In this document: positions 10,810 through 23,667 of the stretch, piece by piece
Layout: every line of letters starts with the position of its first letter
Position numbering within the stretch: position 1 is the stretch's first letter
DNA from: Brachypodius melanocephalos
Lineage: Eukaryota > Chordata > Aves > Passeriformes > Pycnonotidae
NCBI GenBank assembly: GCA_013398615.1
Contig: VZSR01001685.1
Coordinates: forward strand, 33,701,111-33,765,110
Direction: 5' to 3'
Length of the DNA: 64,000 bases
Program-made: the position numbers and the translations under genes
Notes under the pieces: generated by a model
What the model saw: the letters and a program-made list of their open reading frames with translations, nothing else
Told to the model about the DNA's origin: nothing
Database searches by the model: none

Positions 10810-13033
10810 GTTGGTAGGCGACACGTTTTAGCCACTGTGCCAAATGCTTGTATGTATGAATACAGTCCTGTCGCTATAGGACACAAAACGAATGACATGC
10901 ATGTGGTTAAGTTGTTGGGGCAAAAATAAGGAGGTTTATTTTTCTACTTGTACTTATACAGATTTTTGACAATGACCATGGATTGTAAGATGAGGTTGCC
11001 ACCTCTCCAACCACACTGGCCAAACTAGCAGTCTATCATTTGTTTCCTCCTTAGAGAGAGGAATGTAAACAAAAGGAATGATTACAATAACTTTACTTTT
11101 TTACAAGAAAATCTGTGAGAAACTTCATTGCAAGAATGCAAATATCAGAAGGCTGAAAAGATCAGGACAACACAGTCTTGATGATGTTATCCATAGGGAA
11201 GCACCCTTGGGATTAGTGCTAATGGTATTAATGGGCCTCCAGCTCTCTTCTACAAGTGTACTGGCAAAGATGATTGAACCCTGCTGTGCCAGCTATTGCA
11301 TTTGCTGTAGAGTGGTTTATTTCACTGAGACTCACGTGCTGAAAGCTAAACCATAGTCTTGGAGGTGTTGATGCTCCCAGAACAGCAGCTGTGATCCTGA
11401 CCTGTAGAAGGCTTGAACTGAAGAGTCTTGCTCAACAGCATGCATGATTCCTCTTGTACCTGGTGAGGAGTGCCATCAGAACACAAGTGTGGGCAATGTT
11501 AGCTCTCAAAGGAGTGATTTGTCCCTGCCTTGCTGAACAATGTGCTGCAAGCACATTTGAAGACAAAAGTGACTGCAGCCTTCTAGAGACAGGAGTTCCT
11601 ATGTCAAAAGTCAGAAACTGAAGCTTTGGATTTCCTGTGTTGTTGCTTTCTTTAAACAGTCACAGCTAAGCATCAAGATTAACAGCTCACTGATGTGAAT
11701 AAAGCATCACATCTTTGCTGTTTTTTTCTGGAAGCAGTTTCTACCAAAATCTTTTAGATAAAGGATTGTGCATTCTCATAATCTTTATCTTCCTATTCTT
11801 GTGACTTCAGGGTGAGAAGTCCTCTATAGAGATGCTCTGAGTTGTTCAATGGAACAAACTGATTATTGCTGTATAAAAATGGTAGTTCTAAAATTGTTTC
11901 AGGGTAGGGTTAATGTCAACCAAAACTAAAAAATACTTCCTGGTCCTGAAGTAGAACCTGTGTGTTTCAGGAATATGGGGATGGAGAAGGGACTGTAGTT
12001 ATTTCAGTACCTGCCTATCTAAAGACATTCCTGTGTCTGTGGGGACTTGACCTAGACAAAGCTGAAAAATTGTAATGGATGTGCAATGCTGCGAGAGACT
12101 AAGAAAAGTGCAGGTATTGAAGCACAAGTAATGATTTACAATATTAAATCTTGACAGCACTAATGAAAGAAACTGGATGAAGAAATTGGTCTGTGCATAT
12201 AACCCTAAGGGCTGTCTGCCACCCTTGCCCTGCCCAAAGCTATCAGACTTTTTTTTTCTCCCCAAATCCTGTTTTTGCCTGACTACTAGATTTTTATCTT
12301 TTTCCATGTTCCTGGGTTTCAACCCTCTAATCATGAATGACTGTAAAGGATGCTGATCAAGTTGTCCGTCCAAAACAAGAAGAACTGGCCCAGAATTTGA
12401 GTTAGAGCTGGCTTCAAATCTCTCTAGTTTTGGCTACTTAAAATCAGCAGCTGCATGTGGCTAAAATAACTCCTCCCAGTGGTGTATCCCACTCATTTAC
12501 AGATATAAAGATTTTTTTTTTTCCTCTGTAAGCTCATATTAAATGCTAAGCTAGTTAGTACTCTACTAAAATATCTCAGTCCATGTTGGTTGTCAGAAAA
12601 TAAAATTTAAAACAAATTGTTTAGCAATGAGCACTTGACTGTATTTATCCTTGAATTTTAAAGCTCACAGGTAATAATAGGGACTGAATCTTCTAATTCT
12701 GCATTTGTAGTAAATTTGTAAGAGCAGATCTCAAAGTACTCCTGAATAAGTCTCTCCCATAGGTGGGGGTTTTTTTGATATAGACATAACAAGCTACAAT
12801 GTAGCTGAATTGAAACAGGTGAATAAATAAAATCAAGTTATCACAAGTGGGAAAAACTTTGGGCGTGAGCGCTTAAACATGCTGATGAGTGCTTGGGATG
12901 ACTGACTGTACTTGACTTTGGAGATGAATGTATTTATGACTGAAGAGACTGCTTATAACAGCACAAATTATTGCTATGCTGCTCCTTCATGGAACCTACA
13001 GAAACATTTCTTTTTTGTCTGCCTCGTTTGTAG
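10810..13033 (+). other. ESRP1: ESRP1 intron (2.2 kb)
   Basis: Starts GTTGGTAG and ends TTTTGTCTGCCTCGTTTGTAG. The exon frame stays open for about 40 codons into the intron, which would give a readthrough product if the intron were retained. No repeat was recognised. Confidence 0.85.
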
Positions 13034-13232
13034 GGACGTCCATCAGGAGATGCTTTCATTCAGATGAAATCTGCAGATCGAGCTTTCCTGGCTGCACAAA
13101 AGTGTCATAAGAAGACTATGAAGGACAGATATGTTGAAGTCTTTCAGTGTTCTGCTGAAGAGATGAACTTTGTATTAATGGGGGGCACTTTAAATCGAAA
13201 TGGCTTGTCCCCGCCACCATGTAAGTTACCAT
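13034..13232 (+). CDS. ESRP1: ESRP1 exon, end of RRM3, with two tandem donors
   Basis: Encodes GRPSGDAFIQMKSADRAFLA, the end of RRM3 (MKDRYVEVFQCSAEEMNFVL) and MGGTLNRNGLSPPP. Two identical donor cores occur 12 nt apart: CCACCAT|GTAAGT (exon end 13220) and TTACCAT|GTAAGT (exon end 13232). The first gives PPP-C-LSPP and the second gives PPP-CKLPC-LSPP. Both keep the frame because both leave a single T that the next exon completes to Cys. The CKLP insertion is a known ESRP1 isoform difference linked to nuclear versus cytoplasmic localisation. The coordinates given are for the longer form. Confidence 0.96.
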
Positions 13233-15035
13233 GTAAGTTTTGCTTGGCTCTTGCCACTACGCTCTACACTGTGTGGGTAGGTATTGGAGCTGCTTTGCTG
13301 ACTCTAATCCTGGTTCTTGGAAAGCACTGTCAGACGGGAGTGTTAAAATAAGGTCTTTTGTCTTAAATCATCACCTGTTTGCAATCATTATTTTTCCCTT
13401 TGTTTGTGAATTATGACTGAAGAACTACTTCTTTTCCAGTGGCAAATTTTCCCTCTTCTCCCTGAAACTTTAATTGGTTGGATTGAGAGGTGATTCTGGT
13501 CAGTAATTTCTAAGCCTTGACTAGACCTTAAAAAATGGTTTGCATTTTAACTGATCTGTACTTATATTTTTTTGTCATGGTGAATATGTCAAGTAAAAGA
13601 CCTTCCCTTTTCACTTCCAAAACTTAATTTGAGAAACCATAGGTAATGATCCCCTTTGAGACTTAATCATATGTTCTGCCTTTTGAACTGCAACTGACTG
13701 AACTTTGTTTGTCTTTTGTTGTTCACATGGAATGGAGGTTGGCTTTGTGGGGGTGAAATACACATGGCTTCTGCCTCAGAATTGCAGATTTAAAAGGAAA
13801 TCTGAGTTTCCTTTTAAATTTTGATTCTCAGAGCTACTAGGATGAGCACTGGCTTCTACACAAACTTCTGGGGGAAATGCTTTAAGAGCTTAATGGCTGA
13901 TTTACCAAGCATCTGTGCCACAAATCTGAGCCTATGGGAAAAATAATACTTTGCTTCCAAAATCATAAATGACAGGGTAGTCAAGTAGTAGCTTTCTCTG
14001 TCTATCTTTGCAAGTGTATTTTTTTTGTGGTGTACTATTTGAGAAATGTCCTCTATATGCTAGTCAGAGCTGCCAATACAGCAGCAAACTTCCTGGGAGT
14101 GGCTTCTTTTGAGTGCAAGTAGACCTTTAGCAAATCCTTGGGAGAGTTTTTTTCTTTCAATGAAAGTATCTTGAGCAGGAGTCAGCAGTAGATAGTCCCA
14201 TGTGTGACCATCCCTGCTGTTCCAGATGGGTTGGAACTTTCTGAGAGCTCCTAGGACAGATTCTTGGTCTGAGCCACACATTTTAGAAACACACAGGTGT
14301 CAGTGTTCCCATTTCCAATTACAAATGCCTGTGATGTATTCCTCAGATAAGGCCTTTTGGGCCTATTGTTCCACATTTTACAGTACAGTGAGATACTGGC
14401 TGTAACACTGAAAAGCAAAATCAAAGGCTGACTTCTAGATAAAGATTTATGTTCACTTATTTGGCAATGGGGAGGAGAAGAGGAAGACAAAGGAGGAGAG
14501 GGAACTCTCATCAGTGAGAATTCATTTAAGGCCTAACATCTTGTCAAAACAGCACAAAGTGCACTTTTGGTTTGTTCTCGTTAAATTTAGTGTTAACGCT
14601 TCAAGCTGCAAAGCCATGACTTACTCTGCTGTTGATTAATTAAGGGATAAGCAATACCAGGATGAAAGTCTTCTCTCTTTTGTTGAATGTTAACTTCCTT
14701 GATAAAGATCTGTTTTTCTCCTTACCATGGAGAAGTCTCGTAGTTCTTGAATGCAGACTTCATTAAAATCTGAGCCTAGACAATATATATCAGAAAAAGA
14801 CCCTATTCCCAGAGCAAGAAGTGCCTTTTTCTGTATTTTTGACTTTACTGTAGACTGGAGTCTGGGCATAACACTTTGTAGTCACTCACACTGGTGGCTC
14901 ACATTTATTTTTTGTGGTGAACAAGGATGAGAAGATTGTGAAGGTTCTTGATGTACTGTGGAGTAGTGTATCTATGGTCTTCATTAGCTCTGGAATTTCA
15001 GAGGTCCTAATCTATTTTCCCTTTGCTCCCTGTAG
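13233..15035 (+). other. ESRP1: ESRP1 intron (1.8 kb)
   Basis: Starts GTAAGTTTTG (long form) and ends CCTTTGCTCCCTGTAG. It contains a perfect 13-bp hairpin at 13788-13819 and nothing else recognised. Confidence 0.85.
13788..13819. repeat. Perfect 13-bp inverted repeat (hairpin)
   Basis: ATTTAAAAGGAAA is followed by the 6-nt loop TCTGAG and the exact complement TTTCCTTTTAAAT. It lies mid-intron, about 560 nt downstream of the tandem donors. It would fold as a simple RNA hairpin. No family was recognised. Confidence 0.6.
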
Positions 15036-15204
15036 GCCTTTCACCCCCTGCCTACTCCTTTCCGGCTCCTGCTGCAGTTGTGCCAACAGAAGCTGCTCTG
15101 TATCAGCCATCCATGCTTCTGAACCCACGAACACTCCAGCCCTCCACAGCATACTACCCTGCTGGGGCTCAGCTCTTCATGAACTACACTGCCTATTACC
15201 CCAG
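15036..15204 (+). CDS. ESRP1: ESRP1 exon, Tyr/Pro/Ala-rich C-terminal region
   Basis: A 169-nt exon that begins by completing Cys (T|GC), then encodes LSPPAYSFPAPAAVVPTEAA and later LNPRTLQPSTAYYPAGAQLF and MNYTAYYP. It is a low-complexity region with repeated Ala-Tyr-Pro motifs, typical of the ESRP1 tail. The acceptor is CTCCCTGTAG and the donor is ACCCCAG|GTAAAA. It leaves AG, a split Ser codon. In the human protein the next residues would be a SPPGSPNSLGYFP-type segment, which I could not find downstream. Confidence 0.95.
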
Positions 15205-18200
15205 GTAAAAGAGGAGAACCCAAGCAGCAACGAAGAAGTGTGGGTTTTTTGGTTTTGTTTTTTAAATTGTCTCCAGCAAATGCACAAAGCTCACAAAAGA
15301 ACATTGTCTGCTCTGCTAAGGACTTGTGATACCAAGAAAAGCTTGTTCAGTATCTTGTTCAGGGAGAAAAATTCAGGATAACTAGGGATTTTCCAAGTTT
15401 GAGAGTATTGCAGGTAGCAGTGTTTGGGGGGCGGGGGTGTTGTGTTAGTGTGTTTGGTTTTGTTTTGTTTTTTAACCTAGGCCACACATTTAAGTGGGAT
15501 ATTTTTTATTATTTTTGGTTCACCTAACATTCCCCTTAAACTTACTGGTTTGCTTTGTTATGCCCTCAGTGGGAATTGATGTGTGCAGTACTCCTTCCCA
15601 TGTCCATAAAGAAGCCCTAGGCCCCTCTTTAGAATGGGTGGACTGGGGTCTGCCTTAACTTCTGAAATACTGCCTCTTTGTTTTTGTAACAAGGTAACTT
15701 TTGACCTTTATGATGAAAACTGTTTACTTCTATGACTACCTATTGTATTGAATGCATATGTAAAGGCATATATTCTTGTCCTCATAAGCACCTCTCACTA
15801 AAGGGCTTTTGGCTCTTCTGAATATATTAGCTATCTGCTACAGAACAAAATCTCTGGATACCTGTTGCCCTCTGCAGTCACGAGGCCTTGGAAGGAGCCC
15901 TTTTCCCTTAAAGCCATAAACTATTTCTCATCTGTTAAGAAATCTGCTAAATAACTCAAGTTTTTTATTTCTGCAGCAGGAACCAAATAGCTGCTTAGGA
16001 AGTTAAGCAATATGAGCTCTTCAATACCTGTAAAGTAACAAAGGTTTTCTTATTACTTCACTTGTATGTCTGTGAACTGACTCTTGTGTTTTTTTATTAA
16101 AATGTTTCCTTCACTCATGAGTTATTTTCTATAATACCTTCAATATCTGTTTTATGGTTATGATAATATTACCAAACTCAGCCCTGTTAATGTAAGATGA
16201 AGAAAAATAAAATTCCAAACTTGCACTGGCAATATAAAACAAGGTTCTCAATAACAGTTCTATATTTCATGAAAACATAGTGGCAGTAATAGTCTGTGGT
16301 TACTGACGTGTTTTACTTCTTAAAATAAGAATAGACTGGCCACTGTAGGCTAAATGTCAGCCCCTAGTGATTTCTCACTGAATGAGATCCCATGTGAGTC
16401 CCATCACTGGCTGCCTGGGCTGTGGGTGTATATGTTGGTCACAGACTGATCAATCCCAAGTCCCAAAATCCACTTTTTATGTTCTTGTCTAACTGGCAGT
16501 TGTTCACTGTTTTTAGGAAACCATTATTACATAGCTTCTCTGCCAATTACAATTACTGCCCTTTTAAAGAAAATAAGGAATAATTTCTGGAGTCAAGTTG
16601 GCATCCTTCTTTCTTGTGAGATTTGGTGTTTAGGTATTGCTTTTCCATCCAGAGTAGATGTTTGATCTACAGACAATGTGTGTATACTCCAGTAGACATA
16701 GTGAATCTTTGTAGCTGATATTTTGGGCTTGTTGTTTTGTTTTTAATTCTTACTACTATTCAGGCAAGTTCCTGTGCTTTGTCTGGAATTCAAAAATTGA
16801 TTGGTCCATTGGTAGCACTCAGAACTCTCTTAAATGTATCTGAAGTTTAATTCAAAAATTAAAGTATGTGCAGCAAGAAAGAAAGGGGTATCCTCTGTAC
16901 TAAGTGTTCCATTTAAAAGTACATCCATGAAAAGCAATATAGAGCTGGTAGGTAATGATCAGACAATGGTTCATAAATCTAACTGGTGAATACTTACAGA
17001 AATAAGGAAGATTTCTTTAAACTGCTGCCAAAAGCTTCTATGACTTGTGTTTTGCAAGGTCAAGTTGCTTTATAATTGGCCAACTTGATTTTCCACACAG
17101 AAATCAATTTAAATGGTGGAAAAGAGGGAGATATTGGTTTGGTCTTCAGTACCTATCAGTAATCCTGACACTCTCAGACTTGTCTTAATGCTCTTATGGC
17201 TTCAGTGATGAAACCAGTGGTGTAAAGAAATGGATGCCTTCAAAGCTATTAAAATACCTTTAGTGAACTCCTAATGAAAAGGAGGGAGAGCAAGTTATTC
17301 GGGATCTGTCAGTCTTTGATATCACTGTTCAGCTGTAATTATAGCTGGCAACATGTTCTGACAGCAAATCAGTGGTCTTGCTCTCTGTCTAGTCCCAAGC
17401 CCTTAAGAAAGAACAGTAGGATTAATGGGAGGGAGTTTTCCTTTATCTAATCCTAGGTATACTAGGTTCTGCATGTACATTAGAAATAATAACTGCACTA
17501 CTTGGCAATTGCTAACACATCCTATAGAAACTTTTACCATATACAAACTTGAAAGCTATTGCTACAGGGTAAACAGTTTTAAAACAAAGTTGAATCTTAC
17601 TGTATTTGAGTTTTAATGCAATTTTTATCACTTTTAAGCAGGGCCTTTAAAGCATCAAAAGTGTCTGTCAAAATCTGCATGTGTAGTAATACATTTATGC
17701 TTTTTACTTTTTAAAAAAGTATTTTAAAGAGCATCGTGGAAAGAGGACCTTCGTAATAGTAGGACTCTTAGCCAAAGCATGATATGAAAACTGAAACTTT
17801 GGTGTGGGTTCAAACAAACTGGAATTCCATGGCAGGAAATTCATTGTGAGTTAGTGAATACATAGAAACCACACCTGGCTCAGGAAGTCCTTGAACTCAA
17901 AATAACTGGAAGAGTGTTCTTCTGTTCTATGTCCTATGGTAAATTCTTGTGCTGTTGAAGCAAGGTGGTCGGTAAACTTGTTTGTTCACACCTTTATGGG
18001 ACTTGTCTTGAGAGATACAGGTACTGCTTGAGAGTGCTGGTCTGTTCCAATGTGTTTGTCAAATAGTGGCTAAATTGGATTATCTCCCTGTTGTGCCAGT
18101 GTGTACAGTTCTCTCCATTGGAGTGGTTTGAGTTAAAAGGTCTTTTTATGTGATAAAGGTATGGTTGACACCTGCTGCACACAGAAATACAGAGTAATGT

Positions 18201-18371
18201 CTTAGTGTTCTCATCTGTCTACTTATGTCTCTTCTGCTCTGGATAAGGTATGGGTTTTCTTGTTTTACACTAATAACCTTGTAGAGGCATACACATGTGC
18301 AATACACATATCAACTTGATATTTATGTATGCATTCATGCAGATGTATGTATGTATAAAAGTAAAATGACC

Positions 18372-18494
18372 AATCTGAGCAATAATCAAGGTTAGAAGAA
18401 AGTCTCATTCATTCTCTGTGATGAATCAGATTCTCAATAATGATCATCATGAGAAAAAAGTGAGTCTTTTCTAACCTTGATTATTGCTCAGATT
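18372..18494. repeat. Long inverted repeat, 26-bp perfect arms
   Basis: The left arm (18372-18397, starting AATCTGAGCAATAATCAAGG) and the right arm (18469-18494, ending TTATTGCTCAGATT) are exact reverse complements over 26 bp. The 71-nt interior contains further imperfect pairing (AAAGTCTCA against TGAGTCTTT-type segments, TTCTCA against TGAGAA). The whole unit would fold into a long hairpin. It could be a small palindromic MITE, a pre-miRNA-like hairpin, or a double-stranded ADAR substrate in the intron. No target-site duplication is obvious. Confidence 0.75.
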
Positions 18495-20048
18495 CTTATT
18501 GAAGCACAATTAAGTTACAGGGATTTTAAAACTGGCAAACCTAGGAAGGAGTGGGTGATACCATTCAGAGCTGCTGCCAGCTGCTTTGTTTACATGTCTG
18601 TGTCTGGCTAACCAGCATCACTTGACAGAACTGGGTTAGGAAACAACCATATGTGTATTTAGCCTGGAAGCTCTGTCACAGATGGAGAACAGCAGCAGCC
18701 AGAAACAAAACCTCTTTTAGTTGCATTAACAGCATCACATCAACACTCTGGACCACAGCTCTTTAACTCTTGTGATTTTGTTTTTATTATTAATTTTATG
18801 CTAAGTATGTCAGCTTGGATTGCATGAAATCACATCTGCAGTGATGGGCTCACTGGATATAAAAGCCTATTGGTGGCTTTTAGTTGCTGTCCAGCAAATG
18901 GAGTTCAAATGTTTTAAATCAAGTGTCTGAACCTGGAACTCTTCATTACCTGTCCTTGTTCTGTTGAGCTGCTCTCAATCATGAATTTGTCAAAATAACC
19001 TTAACTCATTAGTTAATGTCACCAATTTGTCACCAGAATGATTGTTTGGGGAGACACTTCGTGATTCACTTTCAAAATAAATGTAGCTTGCCAAGGACTA
19101 AAACAGCCAGCATGCCTTTAACTACTACCATATTTCATTAGAGGAGGAGTGCATTAGCAGGAAAGACTAATTGTTGCATGCCTCCATAGGCTGTCATTAT
19201 CCCTTCATTTGTAGGTTTTAATTAGTAAAACTGCTATGGTGTGTGAAAGCAGCAGAACAGTAATGCTCTGATCAACAGCTATCTGGATATCAGGATAGTA
19301 AAATTATTTCAATTAAAAAACCAAACCAAACAAACCCCGCCTTTCTTCAAAGCTGGTAAGCCTGTTAAAATGTTGTTGCTGGTAGCAGTGTCCAAGTTTT
19401 TACTCGGGCCACCATACAAAATGCTGCCATGGAGACTGGTGGGGACTTCTTTGTTTTATTTCCTTAATATACTCAGTGACTTGATTTTCAGGTAGTGGCT
19501 CTTATTGTCATCTTCTGACTGTTCCTCTGCTAACTAGTAAAACATTTGGATTTGTATGAGGGATTAATTGTTACAGCAACATTGTGCAAGCTTGCTGCAG
19601 AGATCAGTTTGAGTCTAGTTTTTCCTTTTGCCTATTTACAACACAGTTCAGTGGTGGGAGAGCTCTGCCTGTTGTGCCTGAAGGCATGTGTGTCATCCAT
19701 GCAGGTGGCTTTTTAAAACATTTGCAATGATCTCAGGTTATTCATGGCATCAAGGTACATTGCTGGATGCTTCACTTTACTCAGGAGCAACCTTCTACAG
19801 GGGTGTGTTGAAAGTCCCAGCACTACCCAGGGCAGATTATTGCAGTCTTCTGTGACAGAGCTTCTGGATCCATTCCTCCTGCTTATTGTTGTTTTCCAGC
19901 TGGCAAGTTGATTTCAGTAGGCAGAGTGGGCAGCAGGTTATCTGGTTAAATGTGGGAAGGCATCTGTATTGAAGGAGCTTTGTGTGTTTCCAGAGATAGA
20001 GCTGGGTTGATTGTGGAATAAGACTTCTTAGAGCTAGAGCTGAAAGCT

Positions 20049-20064
20049 TTTTTTTTTTTTTTTT
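20049..20064. repeat. Poly(T) tract
   Basis: A run of about 16 T within the last ESRP1 intron, followed by AAATTAAAAAAGG. Simple low-complexity sequence. Confidence 0.8.
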
Positions 20065-22350
20065 AAATTAAAAAAGGTCTTCCTTGTTGAGAATACCATC
20101 TGTGATATTCCTCCATGACTATATAGTCATAAGGATCTAAATGTTTCTGTTTGATTAACAGGTGACCTGGTGGTTTAGTGCTCCTACTTCTGCCATTTGT
20201 CAAGTTACGCAGCCTTTCTTTAAATGTGGATAAACCTTCTAATCTCAGAACAGGAAAATTATTCTGGCTATGTAAATACTTTTGCTAAAAACATGTCTTG
20301 TTAGCTTTTGTGAACAAAGTGCCGTGTTAAAACTTTCAGCTTTGGTGGCTATACCACAAAATTTACTATTAACTTTTGTATGAACCACTTCTAAAAAAGC
20401 TTTATATTGGAGCTGCATTTCCTTGTGGGCTGCCTTCCAGTAGTGAAAGTATAGGCATTATGCTGTGAGCTTGTGTATACATCCACATTATAGTTATGTC
20501 CCATAACCAGCCCAAGGAGTATTTGAAAATCCCTACCAGTTTCTGAAAAGATCTGCTGTTCACTCAAGTCTGGGATAATCTGTCAAATTTTTCTGAGTTT
20601 TTCTGAAGGCTACTTGGTAATGTGCACTCTTTACTTTTTCTGTTCCTCCTGCTGGCTTTGGTCAGATGGTCTCACTTTGGGGTGCTGCAGAGATGCTCTG
20701 GGTCTGCTGAGCTTCCTAAGCCTAGAAAAGAGGGGCAATAACTTAATCTTGAAACACTAATGGATTAGTCTAACAAGTTTTCTCACTGCTAGTGCTCCTC
20801 TGAGTATTAGAGTAAGGGATATGAAGTAAGACTATTCTGCAATCAGGACCTGTTCTACAGTCCTGAAATTAGTAGAAGCTGCTAATCAGTATCTTGATGA
20901 AAGGATATTGTCAGTATCTGTCACAAAGAAGAAAATAGTTAATATACTTCACAAACAAAAAACTGCCAGGATTACAGATTTTAAAAAGTCAAGGGAAAAA
21001 TAGGGATAGAAAATCTGCAGGGAGAGGACTGAAACCTCTAGATGGTGCCTATGCACATATTTGTTCCTATGTGCAAATAGTGCTGGGTATGTTTGTGGTT
21101 CTCTTGATGGACCTGCAGGATACTTAGCAGAGATCTGAAAACCTGCTTGATTATATAAGTGTGCTGACTGCTCTCAACTCACACCCACTTGTAATGTAAA
21201 CCACAGCTTCCTTCTGGATATTGGTATCTGTTAAGCAAATGTATAATGGAAAAATTTGTTAGGAAATCAGGAGAGACAGTGAACCTCAATGTTTCTACAT
21301 AATATTTTAGAGATGAATATTTGGGATCCTTTGAGGTGTATAAATGCTGCTTGAATGCCAGCACCAAACTTTAGAATATGTGAAAACTTGTTCTTGCATC
21401 CAAAACTGATTTCTGAAACTTAATTGTGTTTTGAGATTCTTTGGAGAATACAACAACCTCAGAAATTTTGATTGGAAAAAATCCAATCTGCCTGTTGATG
21501 AGATTCAAGAAGGATCAATTCATAAGGAAAAAAGGTTTGCAAAGGGAAATGTTTAATTTCATATTTGATTTCAAGAACTAGATGGATATAAAGAGAGTTC
21601 AAGCTCTTGCACTGCATCATTGTATAGTGGTATACACCTACTAAGAACAACTATAGAAATTCTCTCTGGCCTGATTTAAAACATGCAAGTATTTATTCCT
21701 GAGCCTTGTTTGATTTGAGAATATAGGCTCGAATATTGTCTTGTATGCCTGCCTTGGACACTTTTCACTACATTTTCATGTGTTTTCATGGACTTTGTTT
21801 CCATCTGGAGACATGACTGCTCTAAGTCACTTGCTGCTGTTCCTCTGGGAGGTTGTCACCTCTCAGACTGGGTGAACATAGAATTGGCTGGAAACAGTCA
21901 ATTCTGGTCAAAAGAAGTGTTATCTTCTCTTGACTGGAGTCAGAGCAGGTAGCACCCTTAGCCTTTGGCAAAAGTGAAAGACCTGAAAAAGAATATCAAA
22001 ATTTCTAACATCTAGAGATTTAATATTTTGGGTGTAAGAAGAGATTTTTTCCTTATTACTCCTGAATAAATTATATTATTGTGGCATTAATATTGCTTTA
22101 AAACAAGACAAGCCTGCTCTTTGTGGCACTAACCTTTAATATCTGGCAGCTGCCACTGACCACAAAAGATGCTGTGTCTAAACAGTCCCTGAAACATAAG
22201 TAAATGGAAGCAAATACTGCCTTGCTGGCAGGTGTGGGGAGTTCCATCCCCAGGTATATTCAGCAGATACTGACCTGGAGCTTGCATCCAAGTTGTGGAT
22301 GGGCATATCTGCCATGGATTCATATCCTTATTCTATAGCTACATTAAAAA

Positions 22351-22359
22351 CAACAACAA

Positions 22360-22403
<44 letters not shown>
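22351..22403. repeat. (CAA)n followed by a 43-base poly(A) tract
   Basis: CAACAACAAC at 22351-22360 leads into 43 uninterrupted A, then A/C-rich sequence to about 22427. It resembles either a simple-repeat expansion or the A-rich tail of a retroposed sequence. No coding retrocopy was recognised upstream. Confidence 0.85.
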
Positions 22404-22404
<1 letters not shown>

Positions 22405-23646
22405 AAAAAACCACCAAAAAAACCCAAAGGTTGGAGGCAGCATGTCATGGCTATAAGTTCCAAAGCTGAATGGTGCACTGGTTGTGGAAGATTTATTTTC
22501 CTCTTCATTAGTGTCATAAGCTGACCCTTGGATCTTACGTTTGAGCATCTGAGTAGTACAAAGGTGTATTGACAGTGGTAGTAGTTTTTTAGGGATTAGT
22601 ATGACTACTGGTGGAGCAGAAAGGGCATGCAGGAAATGATTAGTGGGAGGTGTTGTGATAAGTTTGTATGAAGATGCTACTCAACAGCAGAAAGGCTTAC
22701 CTACAGATGTTTTTTCACGACAATAGGCTCAAAATTGACAAAATTTTTTGCAAGTGCTGTCCTTGGCACCAGACTATCTCTGCTATCTAGTGGAACCACC
22801 AGTGAAGATGTTGTCACAAAGGTACTTGGGAATGCAGTTGAGGAGATAAACAAGCATTGTAAGCAGTTCCTCTGGAAAAAGGAAAAGCAGCTCCCTTTCC
22901 AGACATGGGTAGCTGTTCCCTCTAGAAGCAACAGTGTTAAACCTCTGCTTAGGCAAATTTCATTTACTTCCTGAAACACCTTGAAGAGGTTTCTCTGAAG
23001 GGAGGCTATAAACATCTGTATGTTGTGTCCAGGAATGGCTTGTCTGCTGGATTTACTTGTTACCTGCTGTGATGAAACTATTCCCTTCCATTCTCTGCTG
23101 CATAAAGATGGCTCAGGGCTTTGCAAATAATGGGAACTCAGTGAGGGCAAGACTGAAAACTGGTGAGAACATATGCTTGGGGGCACATGTGCCTACTGGA
23201 CTTGGAAGCTACAGAGGCACTCAAAAAATAAGCTTTAATTTAGAGAGATGGAATATAGGCTAGCACTATAGGACTCAGATGGAGGGAGGACTCCTCCACA
23301 AGGCATCTTGGGACAGTAGCCTTTGGGCTAAACTTAGTCTTCACGAATACCAGCTTAGCTAAGGATTGCAACACAGATGTAAGGACACAAAGGGAAGACT
23401 GATAGAGCCTAGTAGAATTTTTCTCATGATAATTTCATAGCCTTGATCTGGGAGAACAGAAGTGGATGTTTTCTGGGAGCTACCTCTCTACTGTGGTTTG
23501 GAGAGGTTATCCCAGGTCTAAGGAATAGCATTGAAATGGTGATGGAAATAGTTAGATGCTTGATGCCATGCTCAGGAGATAAAGCAAAATTGAGGCAGCT
23601 TTGAGCAACAAGTATGAGCTCTTGGAGGAGTGAGGGTTTTTTGGTG

Positions 23647-23667
23647 TTTTTTTTTTTTTTTTTTTTT
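23647..23667. repeat. Poly(T) tract
   Basis: About 21 T following GGTTTTTTGG. Low-complexity intronic sequence. Confidence 0.85.

Noticed and set aside
10810..10929. Continuation of the ESRP1 exon into the intron for about 40 codons
   Set aside because: The donor CACCAG|GTTGGT and the matching downstream exon (GRPSGDAF) show normal splicing; the extension is intronic.
22701..23186. Overlapping open frames on both strands (161 codons minus, 79 plus) in the last ESRP1 intron
   Set aside because: No recognisable domain, no splice sites in a compatible phase with ESRP1, and no match to the missing penultimate exon.
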